From: an uncultured beta proteobacterium
GTDB lineage: Bacteria; Pseudomonadota; Gammaproteobacteria; Burkholderiales; Burkholderiaceae_C
Assembly (NCBI GenBank): GCA_903905735.1
Contig: CAIVHU010000016.1
Coordinates: 1 to 64,000, forward strand
Length of the DNA: 64,000 nucleotides
Reading direction: 5' to 3'
In this document: in pieces, positions 54,284 to 63,116 of the stretch
How the letters are laid out: the number at the start of each line of letters is the position of its first letter
How positions within the stretch are numbered: the stretch's first letter is position 1
Position numbers and translations under genes: made by a program
The notes under the pieces: generated by a model
Told to the model about the DNA's origin: nothing
The model's database searches: none
The model's input: only the letters and a program-made list of their open reading frames with translations

Positions 54284-55771
54284 TCAGTTCACCAGCACGG
54301 CTCCTGCGGTGCGGTGCGTGGCGGTATCCACGAGCACCAGCGAGCCCAGCACGCGCGACTGCGCAAACGGCAGCGCGGCAATCGGCTCCTGCAGCAGCAA
54401 TTCGATGTGGCCGATGCTGTTGGCACTCAGGCTGTCGGCGGCCTCCTCGGCCAGGGTGTTGATGGCCAACCGGTGCACCACGCGTTTGACCCGCGCCTTG
54501 ACCCAGCGGTGGCCGTGTAACGCCCAATACACTCGCCCGGCCACCAGCGGTTCGTCATCCATCCAGGCCACGGTGGCGCTGATCTCACGGCTGGGTGGCA
54601 GGCTGGTGGCCGTGGGCGTGTCGCCAAAGTCGTCATCAGAAACGATAGCTGTAGACGCAGGTTGAATAAGGGCCAGCAGCCAATCGCCGCGTGATACATC
54701 CAGTTCGCGGTCCAGCACCACACCGGCGCTGTGACCGGCTTGCACGCTGCCGGGTTGGCGGGTGGTGCCCAGCACTTGGGCGACGGTGGCGGTCTGGCCG
54801 CTGGGCAACACTTTCACCTGTTGGCCCACTTGTGCCACGCCGCCCGCCACGCGGCCCCAGAAAATCCGGCGGCCCTGGGAGGTGTCTGCGGATGACGAGA
54901 ACCTAGCGGCCCCCTCGGGGGGCAACGCAGTAGGTGCAAGGACAAGCGTCGGGGCGGGTTTCTCGACCCACTGCACCGGGAAGGCAAAGGGCAGATCGGT
55001 TTCGGCAGGCGTCACAGGGAGCAACTCCAGAATGTCGAGCAGGCTCGGACCGTTGTATCCGCACCATCCGGGCACTTCATCGACCACGTTGTGGCCTTTG
55101 AGGGCCGAAATCGGGACGATGGTGGTCACCTCGATGCCAGCTTCTAGCGCAAAGGCTTCCAGCGCGTCGCGAATATGGGCAAACGCCCGCGTGGCCTGAC
55201 CGGCAGTCTCTGGCCTGGCGGCATCTTCCAGAGCGTCGAGTTTGTTGACGGCAAATACGATGCTGGGCACGCGCAGCAGGTGGCACAACAGGCTGTGGCG
55301 GCGCGTCTGGGGCAACAGTCCATGGCCCAGGCCTGAAGGTGGCTGCACCGTACCTGGCGCCATGGCCCAAGGCAGTTTGGTGGCGTCGACGAGCACCACG
55401 GCGGCGTCGGCTTGAGAAGCGGCGGTGACCATGTTGCGGGTGTATTGCTCGTGGCCGGGGGCGTCACCGATGATGAATTTGCGCTCGGCAGTGTTGAAGT
55501 AGCGCCAGGCCACGTCGATGGTGATGCCCTGTTCACGCTCGGCGCTCAGGCCGTCGGTGAACTGGGCCAGGTCGGCCTCGCCGCTTCGGGAGACGTTGGC
55601 GAGTTGGTCTTGCAGCACGCTTTTGCTGTCAAGCAGCAGGCGGCCAATCAAGGTGCTCTTGCCGTCATCGACGCTGCCGCAGGTGATGAACTTGAGGGCG
55701 GATTGTTGGTCAAATTGGCCTGTAGCCCTTGTGTATTCTGGGCTGATAGCTACTGAGTTTGTAGTGTTCAT
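54284..55771 (-). CDS. cysN: Sulfate adenylyltransferase subunit 1 (CysN), with several in-frame insertions
   Basis: LKFITCGSVDDGKSTLIGRLL, ERKFIIGDAPGHEQYTRNMVTAASQADAAVVLVDA, AVNKLDAL, MDDEPL. Confidence 0.95.
   Translation of the reverse strand: MNTTNSVAISPEYTRATGQFDQQSALKFITCGSVDDGKSTLIGRLLLDSKSVLQDQLANVSRSGEADLAQFTDGLSAEREQGITIDVAWRYFNTAERKFIIGDAPGHEQYTRNMVTAASQADAAVVLVDATKLPWAMAPGTVQPPSGLGHGLLPQTRRHSLLCHLLRVPSIVFAVNKLDALEDAARPETAGQATRAFAHIRDALEAFALEAGIEVTTIVPISALKGHNVVDEVPGWCGYNGPSLLDILELLPVTPAETDLPFAFPVQWVEKPAPTLVLAPTALPPEGAARFSSSADTSQGRRIFWGRVAGGVAQVGQQVKVLPSGQTATVAQVLGTTRQPGSVQAGHSAGVVLDRELDVSRGDWLLALIQPASTAIVSDDDFGDTPTATSLPPSREISATVAWMDDEPLVAGRVYWALHGHRWVKARVKRVVHRLAINTLAEEAADSLSANSIGHIELLLQEPIAALPFAQSRVLGSLVLVDTATHRTAGAVLVN
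54638..54683. repeat. Palindromic element in frame inside cysN
   Basis: cagaaacgatagctgtagacgcaggttgaataagggccagcagcca. Confidence 0.75.
54905..54934. repeat. GC-rich repeat (second family) in frame inside cysN
   Basis: agcggccccctcggggggcaacgcagtagg; compare 14853-14885. Confidence 0.5.
55711..55762. repeat. Palindromic element encoding the N-terminal extension of CysN
   Basis: caaattggcctgtagcccttgtgtattctgggctgatagctactgagtttgt. Confidence 0.85.
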
Positions 55772-55806
55772 TGTAGTTTCCGTCGTTTCGTTTGCTGACA
55801 GTTTTG

Positions 55807-56366
55807 TTAACGTGAATTACCCGGCTTTGTGGCAGATGGTGTTTTAACCCGCAGCGCGCAATGGATATCTAACTCCGCGGATCTCCCCCGGCCCTTCGGG
55901 CCTCCTCCTTGATTCCGCTGCGTCAGACACCCAACCCACGCTGCTAGGCGGTGTTGTTATCGCAGTCACTGTCACAGCCGTTTTTGATGATGGCATTGGC
56001 GTTGTCCGGTTCATTGCATCGGTGGCGCTAGGCGGGGTGATTGGGGTATGTGACCGGGCTTTGGGGTGGAACGCGCGCGCCCACAGCCGATGGCGAGCTG
56101 AGGCTTCAATTTCGCGCGTGTTTTCACCGCAAAACCGCATGCACATGCCCCGGTCGCCGCGCCGGGTTCAACGTGATCCCGACATAAGCGAGGAAAATTC
56201 CCGGGCAAAGATTCGTATTTGGCGTGAACCTGCAGAGTCGTGACCATGAAATGGCGCTTTCTTGTGCAACCCGCTGAATTGGGGTCAGAGCCGTTCCGCT
56301 GCGCGGCCGGATCTGACCCCAATTCAGCTACCGCCAACGGGTCGCAAGGTTGGTCATTCACGTTAA
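55807..56366. other. ~560-bp non-coding segment between cysD and cysN bounded by inverted repeats TTAACGTGAAT(T/G)ACC
   Basis: ttaacgtgaattacc at 55807-55821; ggtcattcacgttaa at 56352-56366 (14/15 inverted identity). Confidence 0.5.
56273..56328. repeat. REP-like palindrome GCTGAATTGGGGTCAGA-N22-TCTGACCCCAATTCAGC
   Basis: 17-bp perfect inverted repeat; resembles REP/RAYT-associated GGGGTCAGA sequences. Confidence 0.85.
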
Positions 56367-57334
56367 AAGTACCCATCTTTCTTGCGCTTCTCCATCGAAG
56401 CCTCAGAAGTCTTGTCATCCATCCGCGTAGCCCCGCGTTCACTCACGTCGGCGGCCAGGGTTTCGAGCACGATCTGCTCCGGCGTGGCGGCCAGGCTTTC
56501 TACCGGGCAGGTGCAGGTGATGTCACCCACGGTGCGAAAGCGCACGTCGCGCAGTTCGGCCACTTCGCCGGGTTTTAACGGCGTGAGTTCGGTCACCGGC
56601 ACCAGCAGACCCTTTCGTTTGACCACCTCACGCTGGTGCGTGTAATACAGCGAGGGCAGGGCGATCTGCTCGCGGGCGATGTATTGCCACACGTCCAACT
56701 CGGTCCAGTTGCTGATCGGGAACACGCGAAAGTGTTCGCCGGGTTGCAGCTTGGTGTTGAACAGTGTCCAGAGTTCCGGGCGCTGGTCTTTGGGCTGCCA
56801 CTGGCCGAAGCTGTCGCGGTGGCTGAAGATGCGTTCCTTGGCGCGGGCTTTTTCTTCATCGCGCCGCGCGCCACCGATCAGCGCGTCAAAGCGGAATTCT
56901 TCGATGGCTTCCAGCAGCGTCACGGACTGGTGCACGTTGCGTGACTCGCCGGGGTGGGCCAGGCGCACCGTGCCACGCGCCATAGAGTCTTCGACGCTGC
57001 GCACGATCAGGTCGGCACCCAACTCCTTGGCACGAAAGTCGCGGAAATCGGTCACCTCATGGAAGTTGTGACCGGTGTCGATCATCAGCAGCGGATAGGG
57101 AATCTTTCCGCCTGTATCGGGCGTGCCAAAAGCCTTTTCGGCGCACTTGAGCATCACCAGTGAGTCTTTGCCGCCTGAGAACAGCAGGGTCGGGCGCTCG
57201 AAGGCGGCGGCCACTTCGCGCAGGATGAAGATGGTTTCTTCTTCCAGCGCGTCCAGGTGGGCATTGCTCAGATGGTCTGCGCGGTGGTGGTGCGTCATGG
57301 GTTGCAAAAGTTGGGGTGCGGTGCGGGTGTTCAT
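56363..57334 (-). CDS. cysD: Sulfate adenylyltransferase subunit 2 (CysD)
   Basis: RPTLLFSGGKDSLVMLKCAEKAF; SNWTELDVWQYIAREQIALPSLYYTHQREVVKRKG. Confidence 0.96.
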   Translation of the reverse strand: MNTRTAPQLLQPMTHHHRADHLSNAHLDALEEETIFILREVAAAFERPTLLFSGGKDSLVMLKCAEKAFGTPDTGGKIPYPLLMIDTGHNFHEVTDFRDFRAKELGADLIVRSVEDSMARGTVRLAHPGESRNVHQSVTLLEAIEEFRFDALIGGARRDEEKARAKERIFSHRDSFGQWQPKDQRPELWTLFNTKLQPGEHFRVFPISNWTELDVWQYIAREQIALPSLYYTHQREVVKRKGLLVPVTELTPLKPGEVAELRDVRFRTVGDITCTCPVESLAATPEQIVLETLAADVSERGATRMDDKTSEASMEKRKKDGYF

Positions 57335-58098
57335 GCGGTCGCCTTTGATGATTCGGGATCGGGTGTTTGAGAAACGTGCAGGCCGCATTCCTTGGCGGCC
57401 TTGTCTTCCCACCACCAGCGGCCAGCGCGGAAGTCTTCTCCCAAACTGATAGCGCGGGTGCACGGCGCGCAGCCGATGCTGGGGTAAAACTGGTCGTGCA
57501 ACGGGTTGTAATCGACGTGGTTGATGGCGATGAAGTGCCAGACATCGCCCCAGGTCCAGTCGGCCAGCGGGTTGAGTTTGACGCGCGCTTTGTCAGACGT
57601 GTCGATCAACGGCACCTCGGCGCGCGCGCCGGACTGTTCGCGCCGCAGGCCGGTGACCCAGGCATCTTTGCCTTGCAGGGCGCGGCTTAGCGGCTCCATC
57701 TTGCGGATATGGCAGCAGGCTTTGCGCAGGTCGATGCTCTTGTACATCGCATCTTGGCCCTCACGCGCCACAAACTGCACCACCGATTCATTCACCGGGG
57801 TAAAAACGGCCACAGGCGCTCGTAAATTGGACTTGAGGCGCTCCAATAAAGAGAGCGTTTCCGGATGCAACTGGCCGGTTTCCAGCACAAAAATGCCAAT
57901 GTCGAGCTGCAACTGATTGATCAGGTGCGCCAGCACCATGTCTTCCGCGCCCAGGCTGCAGGCCAGAGTGATGCGCGGCGCTGTGCCCGGTGCGCTGGGC
58001 GCGTAGTCTGCGGCGGCTTGTTGCAGCAGGGCGACGGTGGCGCTCAGCTTGGCATCAAAGCTGGCTGAGGCGCGGGCGTTCAGGGCGATGGCATTCAT
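57331..58098 (-). CDS. cysH: Phosphoadenylyl-/adenylyl-sulfate reductase (CysH)
   Basis: CSLGAEDMVLAHLI, ACCHIRKMEPLSRAL, SIGCAPCTRAISLGEDFRAGRWWWE (Cys pairs typical of APS reductase type). Confidence 0.95.
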   Translation of the reverse strand: MNAIALNARASASFDAKLSATVALLQQAAADYAPSAPGTAPRITLACSLGAEDMVLAHLINQLQLDIGIFVLETGQLHPETLSLLERLKSNLRAPVAVFTPVNESVVQFVAREGQDAMYKSIDLRKACCHIRKMEPLSRALQGKDAWVTGLRREQSGARAEVPLIDTSDKARVKLNPLADWTWGDVWHFIAINHVDYNPLHDQFYPSIGCAPCTRAISLGEDFRAGRWWWEDKAAKECGLHVSQTPDPESSKATA

Positions 58099-58562
58099 CA
58101 GTCGGCTCCAAGGGTGGCTCGGGCGGGCAGATTGGCCCCAAGCGGTGCGCTGGCGAAAGTATCCGAGGTCAGGATGGAGGTCGCAAAAGGCGGCTGTGGC
58201 TGCAGCGCGTCGCCCTGATAAAAACCGTCAAACCGGTCCAGCTGGCGTTGCGCCGTCGTCAGGTCCTGGTCGGCGCGCAACACGGCACTGCTGAAGCCGC
58301 AGCGCTGCAATGGCTGCAACTGGTCCACCAGCACGTCGCCAGTGGCGCGCAAGTCGCCGGCAAAGCCCAGCCTGCGCCGCAGCAGAAATGCCTGGCTGTA
58401 GGCGCGCCCGTCGGTGAAAGTGGGGAAGTGCAGCTCGATGCAGTTCACGCCGTTGAGTGACACGGCGGCGGGGTGGATGTCGTTGGATAGTTGCAAGGTT
58501 TTTGTGCCCTCAGCCCTTGTATCGACTGGGCTGGCAGCTATCAATTTAAAGTTGTTTTTCAT
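58098..58562 (-). CDS. DUF934 domain-containing oxidoreductase-associated protein
   Basis: LHFPTFTDGRAYSQAFLLRRRLGFAGDLRATGDVLVDQLQPLQRCGFSSAVLR; between cysH and cysI. Confidence 0.92.
   Translation of the reverse strand: MKNNFKLIAASPVDTRAEGTKTLQLSNDIHPAAVSLNGVNCIELHFPTFTDGRAYSQAFLLRRRLGFAGDLRATGDVLVDQLQPLQRCGFSSAVLRADQDLTTAQRQLDRFDGFYQGDALQPQPPFATSILTSDTFASAPLGANLPARATLGAD
58501..58553. repeat. Palindromic element encoding residues ~5-22 of DUF934 protein
   Basis: tttgtgccctcagcccttgtatcgactgggctggcagctatcaatttaaagtt. Confidence 0.85.
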
Positions 58563-58606
58563 GGTATCAAGCAAATCGGTTGGGTTCAGAGGTGTCGCGC
58601 ACAGGT

Positions 58607-60430
58607 TCAATCGGTCAGCGCGTCAGCCGTGTTCAGATGCACATGCAGCACCTGTCCGGCATCGCGCGTTTCGTGACGCGCGGCGTTGGCAGCGGCTTTG
58701 AAGGGCTCAAGCCCCAGGCGGCGCACACAGGTGATGAAGCGCTCGCCAATGCGCCGGTAGATGCGGTAGGTGTCCAGCAGCGCCTCGACCACGTCGGCCA
58801 CTTCGCTGGCCGCAAATGATGGGCCGATCACCTTGCCCGGCGTAGCCGGGCCCGACAGCGTGGAGCCGTCCGAGCCACCGAGTGACACCTGGTACCACTC
58901 GCGGCCGTCCTTGTCCACACCCAGCACGCCGATGTGGCCGCTGTGGTGGTGGCCGCAGGAGTTGATGCAGCCGCTGATGTGCATGTCGATCGCACCCAGG
59001 TCAAACAGCTCGTCCAGGTCGGCAAAACGGCGGGTGATGCTCTCAGCCACGGGAATAGAGCGGGCGTTGGCCAGCGCGCAAAAGTCGCCACCGGGGCAGG
59101 CGATCATGTCGGTGAGCAGGCCGATGTTGGCGCGCGCCAGGCCCAGCGCGTTGGCGGCTTGCCACAGCGCGGGCAAATCCTCCACGCGCACCCAGGGCAG
59201 CAGCAGGTTTTGCTGGTGGGTGACGCGCACTTCGCCGGCGCTGAAGCGTTCGGCCAGATCGGCGGTGGCATCCAACTGATCGGCGGTGGCATCACCGGGC
59301 GCAAAGCCCAGCCGCTTGAAGGAGAGGGTGACGGCGCGAAGAAGCTGGTTTTTGTGCGCCCGCACATTTTGCTGCAGCCAGCGCTGGTAGGCCGCCTGCT
59401 CTTTGGGGGTGAACTCAGCTACTACGGTTTCAGGAGCTGGTCGCCCTTGTTCTAAAAGGGCTACAGGCATAAATGATGCTGAAACCCGGTCCAGCTCGTA
59501 TTGAGGAATGGTGTGCTGGCCACCGTCGTGGTCCAGGACCGCCTGGTACTCGGCGTTGACCTCATCGACAAAACGCTCACCCTCGGCCTTGACCAGAATC
59601 TTGATGCGCGCCTTGTACAGGTTGTCGCGCCGACCCCAGCGGTTGTAGACGCGCACCACGGCTTCCAGATAGTTCAGGATCTGGTTCCAGGGCAGGAATT
59701 CGCGCAGCGTGCGCGCAATCATTGGCGTGCGACCCATGCCGCCACCCACCATCACCTTGAAGCCGACCTGACCGTCAGCGTCGCGCAGCAGTTGCAGGCC
59801 AACATCGTGCCAGGCGGTGGCAGCGCGGTCTTCACGCGCGCCGGTCACGGCCAGCTTGAACTTGCGCGGCAGGTAGGCAAATTCGGGGTGCAGCGTGCTC
59901 CATTGGCGCAGGATCTCGCAATACGGGCGCGGGTCAACCAGCTCGTCGGGTGCAATGCCGGCCAGCGCGTCGCTGGTGATGTTGCGGATGCAGTTGCCGC
60001 TGGTCTGGATGCCGTGCATGTCGACACTGGCCAGCAGGTCCATCACGTCAGCGCTCTTCTCCAAAGGAATCCAGTTGAACTGCACGTTTTGGCGTGTCGT
60101 GAAATGGCCGTAGCCCACCGGCAGGTGCGGTGTGCCCAGCTCGGCTTGTGTGGAGGAAGCGGTATGAAACACCTCGGCGCTGGGCTGGTCAAACTCGCGG
60201 GCTATGCGTGCCAGCACGCGCAACTGGCGGCTGGCCAGCTCGCCGTAGGGCACGGCCACGCGCAACATGGGCGCGTAGCGTTGCACATACCAGCCGTTTT
60301 GCAGGCGCAGCGGTCGAAAGTCGTTGTCGGTCAGTTCGCCTGACATGTTGCGCGCCAGTTGGTCGCGGTATTGCTCGGCGCGACGACGGATGAAGTGGCG
60401 GTCAAAGTCGGTGTATTGGTACATGGGCAT
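58607..60430 (-). CDS. cysI: Nitrite/sulfite reductase hemoprotein (CysI-like)
   Basis: Siroheme/4Fe-4S reductase features: ACPGGDFCALANARSIPVA, HISGCINSCGHHHSGHIG. Confidence 0.95.
   Translation of the reverse strand: MPMYQYTDFDRHFIRRRAEQYRDQLARNMSGELTDNDFRPLRLQNGWYVQRYAPMLRVAVPYGELASRQLRVLARIAREFDQPSAEVFHTASSTQAELGTPHLPVGYGHFTTRQNVQFNWIPLEKSADVMDLLASVDMHGIQTSGNCIRNITSDALAGIAPDELVDPRPYCEILRQWSTLHPEFAYLPRKFKLAVTGAREDRAATAWHDVGLQLLRDADGQVGFKVMVGGGMGRTPMIARTLREFLPWNQILNYLEAVVRVYNRWGRRDNLYKARIKILVKAEGERFVDEVNAEYQAVLDHDGGQHTIPQYELDRVSASFMPVALLEQGRPAPETVVAEFTPKEQAAYQRWLQQNVRAHKNQLLRAVTLSFKRLGFAPGDATADQLDATADLAERFSAGEVRVTHQQNLLLPWVRVEDLPALWQAANALGLARANIGLLTDMIACPGGDFCALANARSIPVAESITRRFADLDELFDLGAIDMHISGCINSCGHHHSGHIGVLGVDKDGREWYQVSLGGSDGSTLSGPATPGKVIGPSFAASEVADVVEALLDTYRIYRRIGERFITCVRRLGLEPFKAAANAARHETRDAGQVLHVHLNTADALTD
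59427..59474. repeat. Palindromic element in frame inside cysI
   Basis: ggtttcaggagctggtcgcccttgttctaaaagggctacaggcataaa. Confidence 0.8.
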
Positions 60431-60606
60431 CACCTGGAAAATTTCGGATTCAGACGGTCATTCGAGGTTTGACCCGCGCAGCGGCAGTCTTTGGCAGCCT
60501 CCTCATACTGGGGTACCAGAAATCGTCGGCCGCCAAAGCCGGTCACTGCGCTGGACGCTGTCAGGCGCGCACTCGGAGTGGTAAAACTGATATTCGTGTG
60601 GGGCAT
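60430..60606 (-). CDS. Candidate small ORF, 58 aa, coupled between tauE and cysI
   Basis: MPHTNISFTTPSARLTASSAVTGFGGRRFLVPQYEEAAKDCRCAGQTSNDRLNPKFSR*; start overlaps tauE stop and stop overlaps cysI ATG (both TGATG). Confidence 0.5.
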   Translation of the reverse strand: MPHTNISFTTPSARLTASSAVTGFGGRRFLVPQYEEAAKDCRCAGQTSNDRLNPKFSR

Positions 60607-61397
60607 CAGATCGCGATCAACTTGGTACCGGCATAGGCCAGCAGCACCGACAACATCGATCGGATCACCCGCTCCGGCACACGTGCCATGTAGTGCGAGC
60701 CCAGCCAGATGCCCGGCAGGGAGCCAGCCAGCAGCAGGCCCAACATGGACCAATTCACCGAACCCAGCGACGCATGGCCCAGCCCGACCACCAGCGTCAG
60801 CGGCACGGCGTAAGCAATGTCGGCGGCCACAATGCGCGGCAGCGGCAGCATGGGGTACAAGACCATCAGCACGGTGACGCCAATGGCACCCGCGCCGACC
60901 GAAGTGAGCGACACCAGCGTGCCGATCAGTGCACCAAACAGCAGCGGCAGGCTCCAGTGGCGGGCGGTGGTGGCTTGTGCCTCTTGTCCGGCGGCAATGG
61001 TTTTGGGAGCGGCTTTGCCGCGCAGCGCCTTGTAAAGGGTGGCGGCCGCCGTGAGCAGCAGCGCCACACCCAGGGTGGAAGTCATCAGGTGCTGCACGGC
61101 AGGGTCGGCCGGGCCCAGGGTTTTCAATACCCACAGGGTGACCAGCGCGGCCGGGATGCTGCCAGCTGACAAATGCAGCACGACGCGCCACGGCACCTGA
61201 CCCGAACGGGCCATCTTGACCGTGCCGCCCAGTTTGGTGAAAGCGGCAAACAACAGGTCAGTGCCGACGGCCATGTAAGGCTTGACGCCAAAGGCAAAGA
61301 TCAGGATCGGTGTCATCAGCGAGCCGCCGCCAACCCCGGTCAAACCGACCACGGTACCTACCAAAAAACCAGCCAGAATGAACGCTAAATCATGCAT
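60606..61397 (-). CDS. Sulfite exporter TauE/SafE family protein
   Basis: GFLVGTVVGLTGVGGGSLMTPILI-FGVKPYMAVGTDLLFAAFTKLGGT. Confidence 0.95.
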   Translation of the reverse strand: MHDLAFILAGFLVGTVVGLTGVGGGSLMTPILIFAFGVKPYMAVGTDLLFAAFTKLGGTVKMARSGQVPWRVVLHLSAGSIPAALVTLWVLKTLGPADPAVQHLMTSTLGVALLLTAAATLYKALRGKAAPKTIAAGQEAQATTARHWSLPLLFGALIGTLVSLTSVGAGAIGVTVLMVLYPMLPLPRIVAADIAYAVPLTLVVGLGHASLGSVNWSMLGLLLAGSLPGIWLGSHYMARVPERVIRSMLSVLLAYAGTKLIAI

Positions 61398-61438
61398 GGG
61401 CCGCACTTTACGGCCCGATCGTTATATTTCAAAATACT

Positions 61439-61849
61439 TTATGGTGATTTGTTTATATCGAATTGTGCATGATTGGTGTCGGAACCCAGTGCCCAGCTGG
61501 CAATTGCATCGCGGATCAGGGCGTTGTCACCCAGTGGTGGGGCCATCTCCACACGTACCTCGGGCTGGCTCTGGGCAAAGGCGGTGACGATATCGACCAG
61601 ATCACGGTTGACATGTTTGCCCGCCGCCCAGAACAGCGGCATCACACGGATGTGCTGACAGCCCAGCGCGGCCAGATCGGCCAGTGTGTCCTCCAGCGAT
61701 GGCTGCATCAGCTCCAGAAAAGCCAATCGGCACGGCCCGGAGTGCTGGCTTTGCAAACGCGCCAGAATCGCCTCCAGCGGCAAGCGCCAACCCGGGTCAC
61801 GCGAGCCGTGGGCAAAGAGGACGATGGCGGTGTCTGGAACGGGTTTCAT
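61439..61849 (-). CDS. CbiX/SirB-like sirohydrochlorin chelatase
   Basis: AIVLFAHGSRDPGWRLPLEAI...LGCQHIRVMPLFWAAGKHVNRDL. Confidence 0.9.
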   Translation of the reverse strand: MKPVPDTAIVLFAHGSRDPGWRLPLEAILARLQSQHSGPCRLAFLELMQPSLEDTLADLAALGCQHIRVMPLFWAAGKHVNRDLVDIVTAFAQSQPEVRVEMAPPLGDNALIRDAIASWALGSDTNHAQFDINKSP

Positions 61850-61963
61850 GGGTGCGGTCGGTTGGTGTGACGCAGCAGGGTGTTGCGCTGAATCGGATGC
61901 GTGACACTTTAACAAGACAATCGGCCCATTCGTTCCCTGCAACTGTTTCACCCGTAGCCACCC

Positions 61964-62932
61964 ATGCCTCACCATCGCAACCCGCGCAGCTTGCTCACCC
62001 CCGCCATGCACAACGTGTTGGAGCGCATGGCCCGCGCGGGCAAGTTGCCGTTACATGCGCTGAAGCCCGAACAAGCCCGGCTGGCGTATGAGGTGGGTGC
62101 CAACGTGCTGGAGATCGACCCGATCAAGGTGCACCGTATGGAGACCTTCACCGTGCCAGCGCGTGACGGTTTTGATCTGCCGGTACGGCTGTATGCGCCG
62201 CCGCAGCCAGACGGCGCACTGATGCCTGTGCTGGTGTTTTTTCATGGTGGCGGTTTTGTGGTTGGCAGTATCGCCACGCATGACAGCCTGTGTCGCCACC
62301 TGAGTCATCTGTCGCATTGCGCCGTGCTGTCGGTGGGCTACCGGCTGGCACCGGAGCATCGCTTTCCGGTGGCGTTTGACGATGCCTGGGATGCCATGCA
62401 ATGGGTGGCTGCCAGCGGCCATGACAAAGGTCTGGATGGCCATCGCATCGCGGTCGGTGGCGACAGCGCCGGCGGCACGCTGGCGGCGGCATGTGCGCTG
62501 CAGGCCCGTGATGTTGGTTTGAAACTACGGCTGCAACTGCTGTTTTACCCCGGCTGCGCCGCACAGGCAGATAGCGCGTCGCACCACACCTTTGGGCGCG
62601 GCTTTCTGCTGGAGGCTGAGCACATCGACTACTTTTTTGGGCATTTCATCCCCGATCACGCCGATCGTGAAGACTGGCGGTTTGCGCCCTTGAACGCGCC
62701 CGATGTGGACGGTGTGGCCCCAGCCTGGTTTTGCCTGGCCGAGTGTGATCCGCTGGTTGAAGAGGGTCTGGCCTATGCCGACCGCCTGCGCGCTGCTGGC
62801 GTGCCGGTGGACCTGGAGCTGTACCGGGGCGTGGTGCACGAGTTTGTCAAGATGGGTCGGGCCATCCCTGAGGCGCGTCAGGCGCATCTGGATGCTGCGC
62901 GAGCGCTGCGACAGGCGACCCAACCAAAATAG
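61964..62932 (+). CDS. HSL-type alpha/beta hydrolase (lipase/esterase)
   Basis: VFFHGGGFVVGS, GGDSAGGTLAAACAL. Confidence 0.95.
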   Translation: MPHHRNPRSLLTPAMHNVLERMARAGKLPLHALKPEQARLAYEVGANVLEIDPIKVHRMETFTVPARDGFDLPVRLYAPPQPDGALMPVLVFFHGGGFVVGSIATHDSLCRHLSHLSHCAVLSVGYRLAPEHRFPVAFDDAWDAMQWVAASGHDKGLDGHRIAVGGDSAGGTLAAACALQARDVGLKLRLQLLFYPGCAAQADSASHHTFGRGFLLEAEHIDYFFGHFIPDHADREDWRFAPLNAPDVDGVAPAWFCLAECDPLVEEGLAYADRLRAAGVPVDLELYRGVVHEFVKMGRAIPEARQAHLDAARALRQATQPK

Positions 62933-63116
62933 ACCCCCACGCGCACAAAGTCATCCGTGCAAAACGACGGTGTCATCCGCAAGACGATGCCAGCCATCAG
63001 ATTGGCAAAGATCGAAGTGGAAATCTTTTTCGATGGCCCTTGGCGGGGTGTTTGCCCAGCTGTCAGGCCAGGCGCAGTCGCTTGCACGAATCTGCGTCAC
63101 CTGGGTTGCGTGGACT

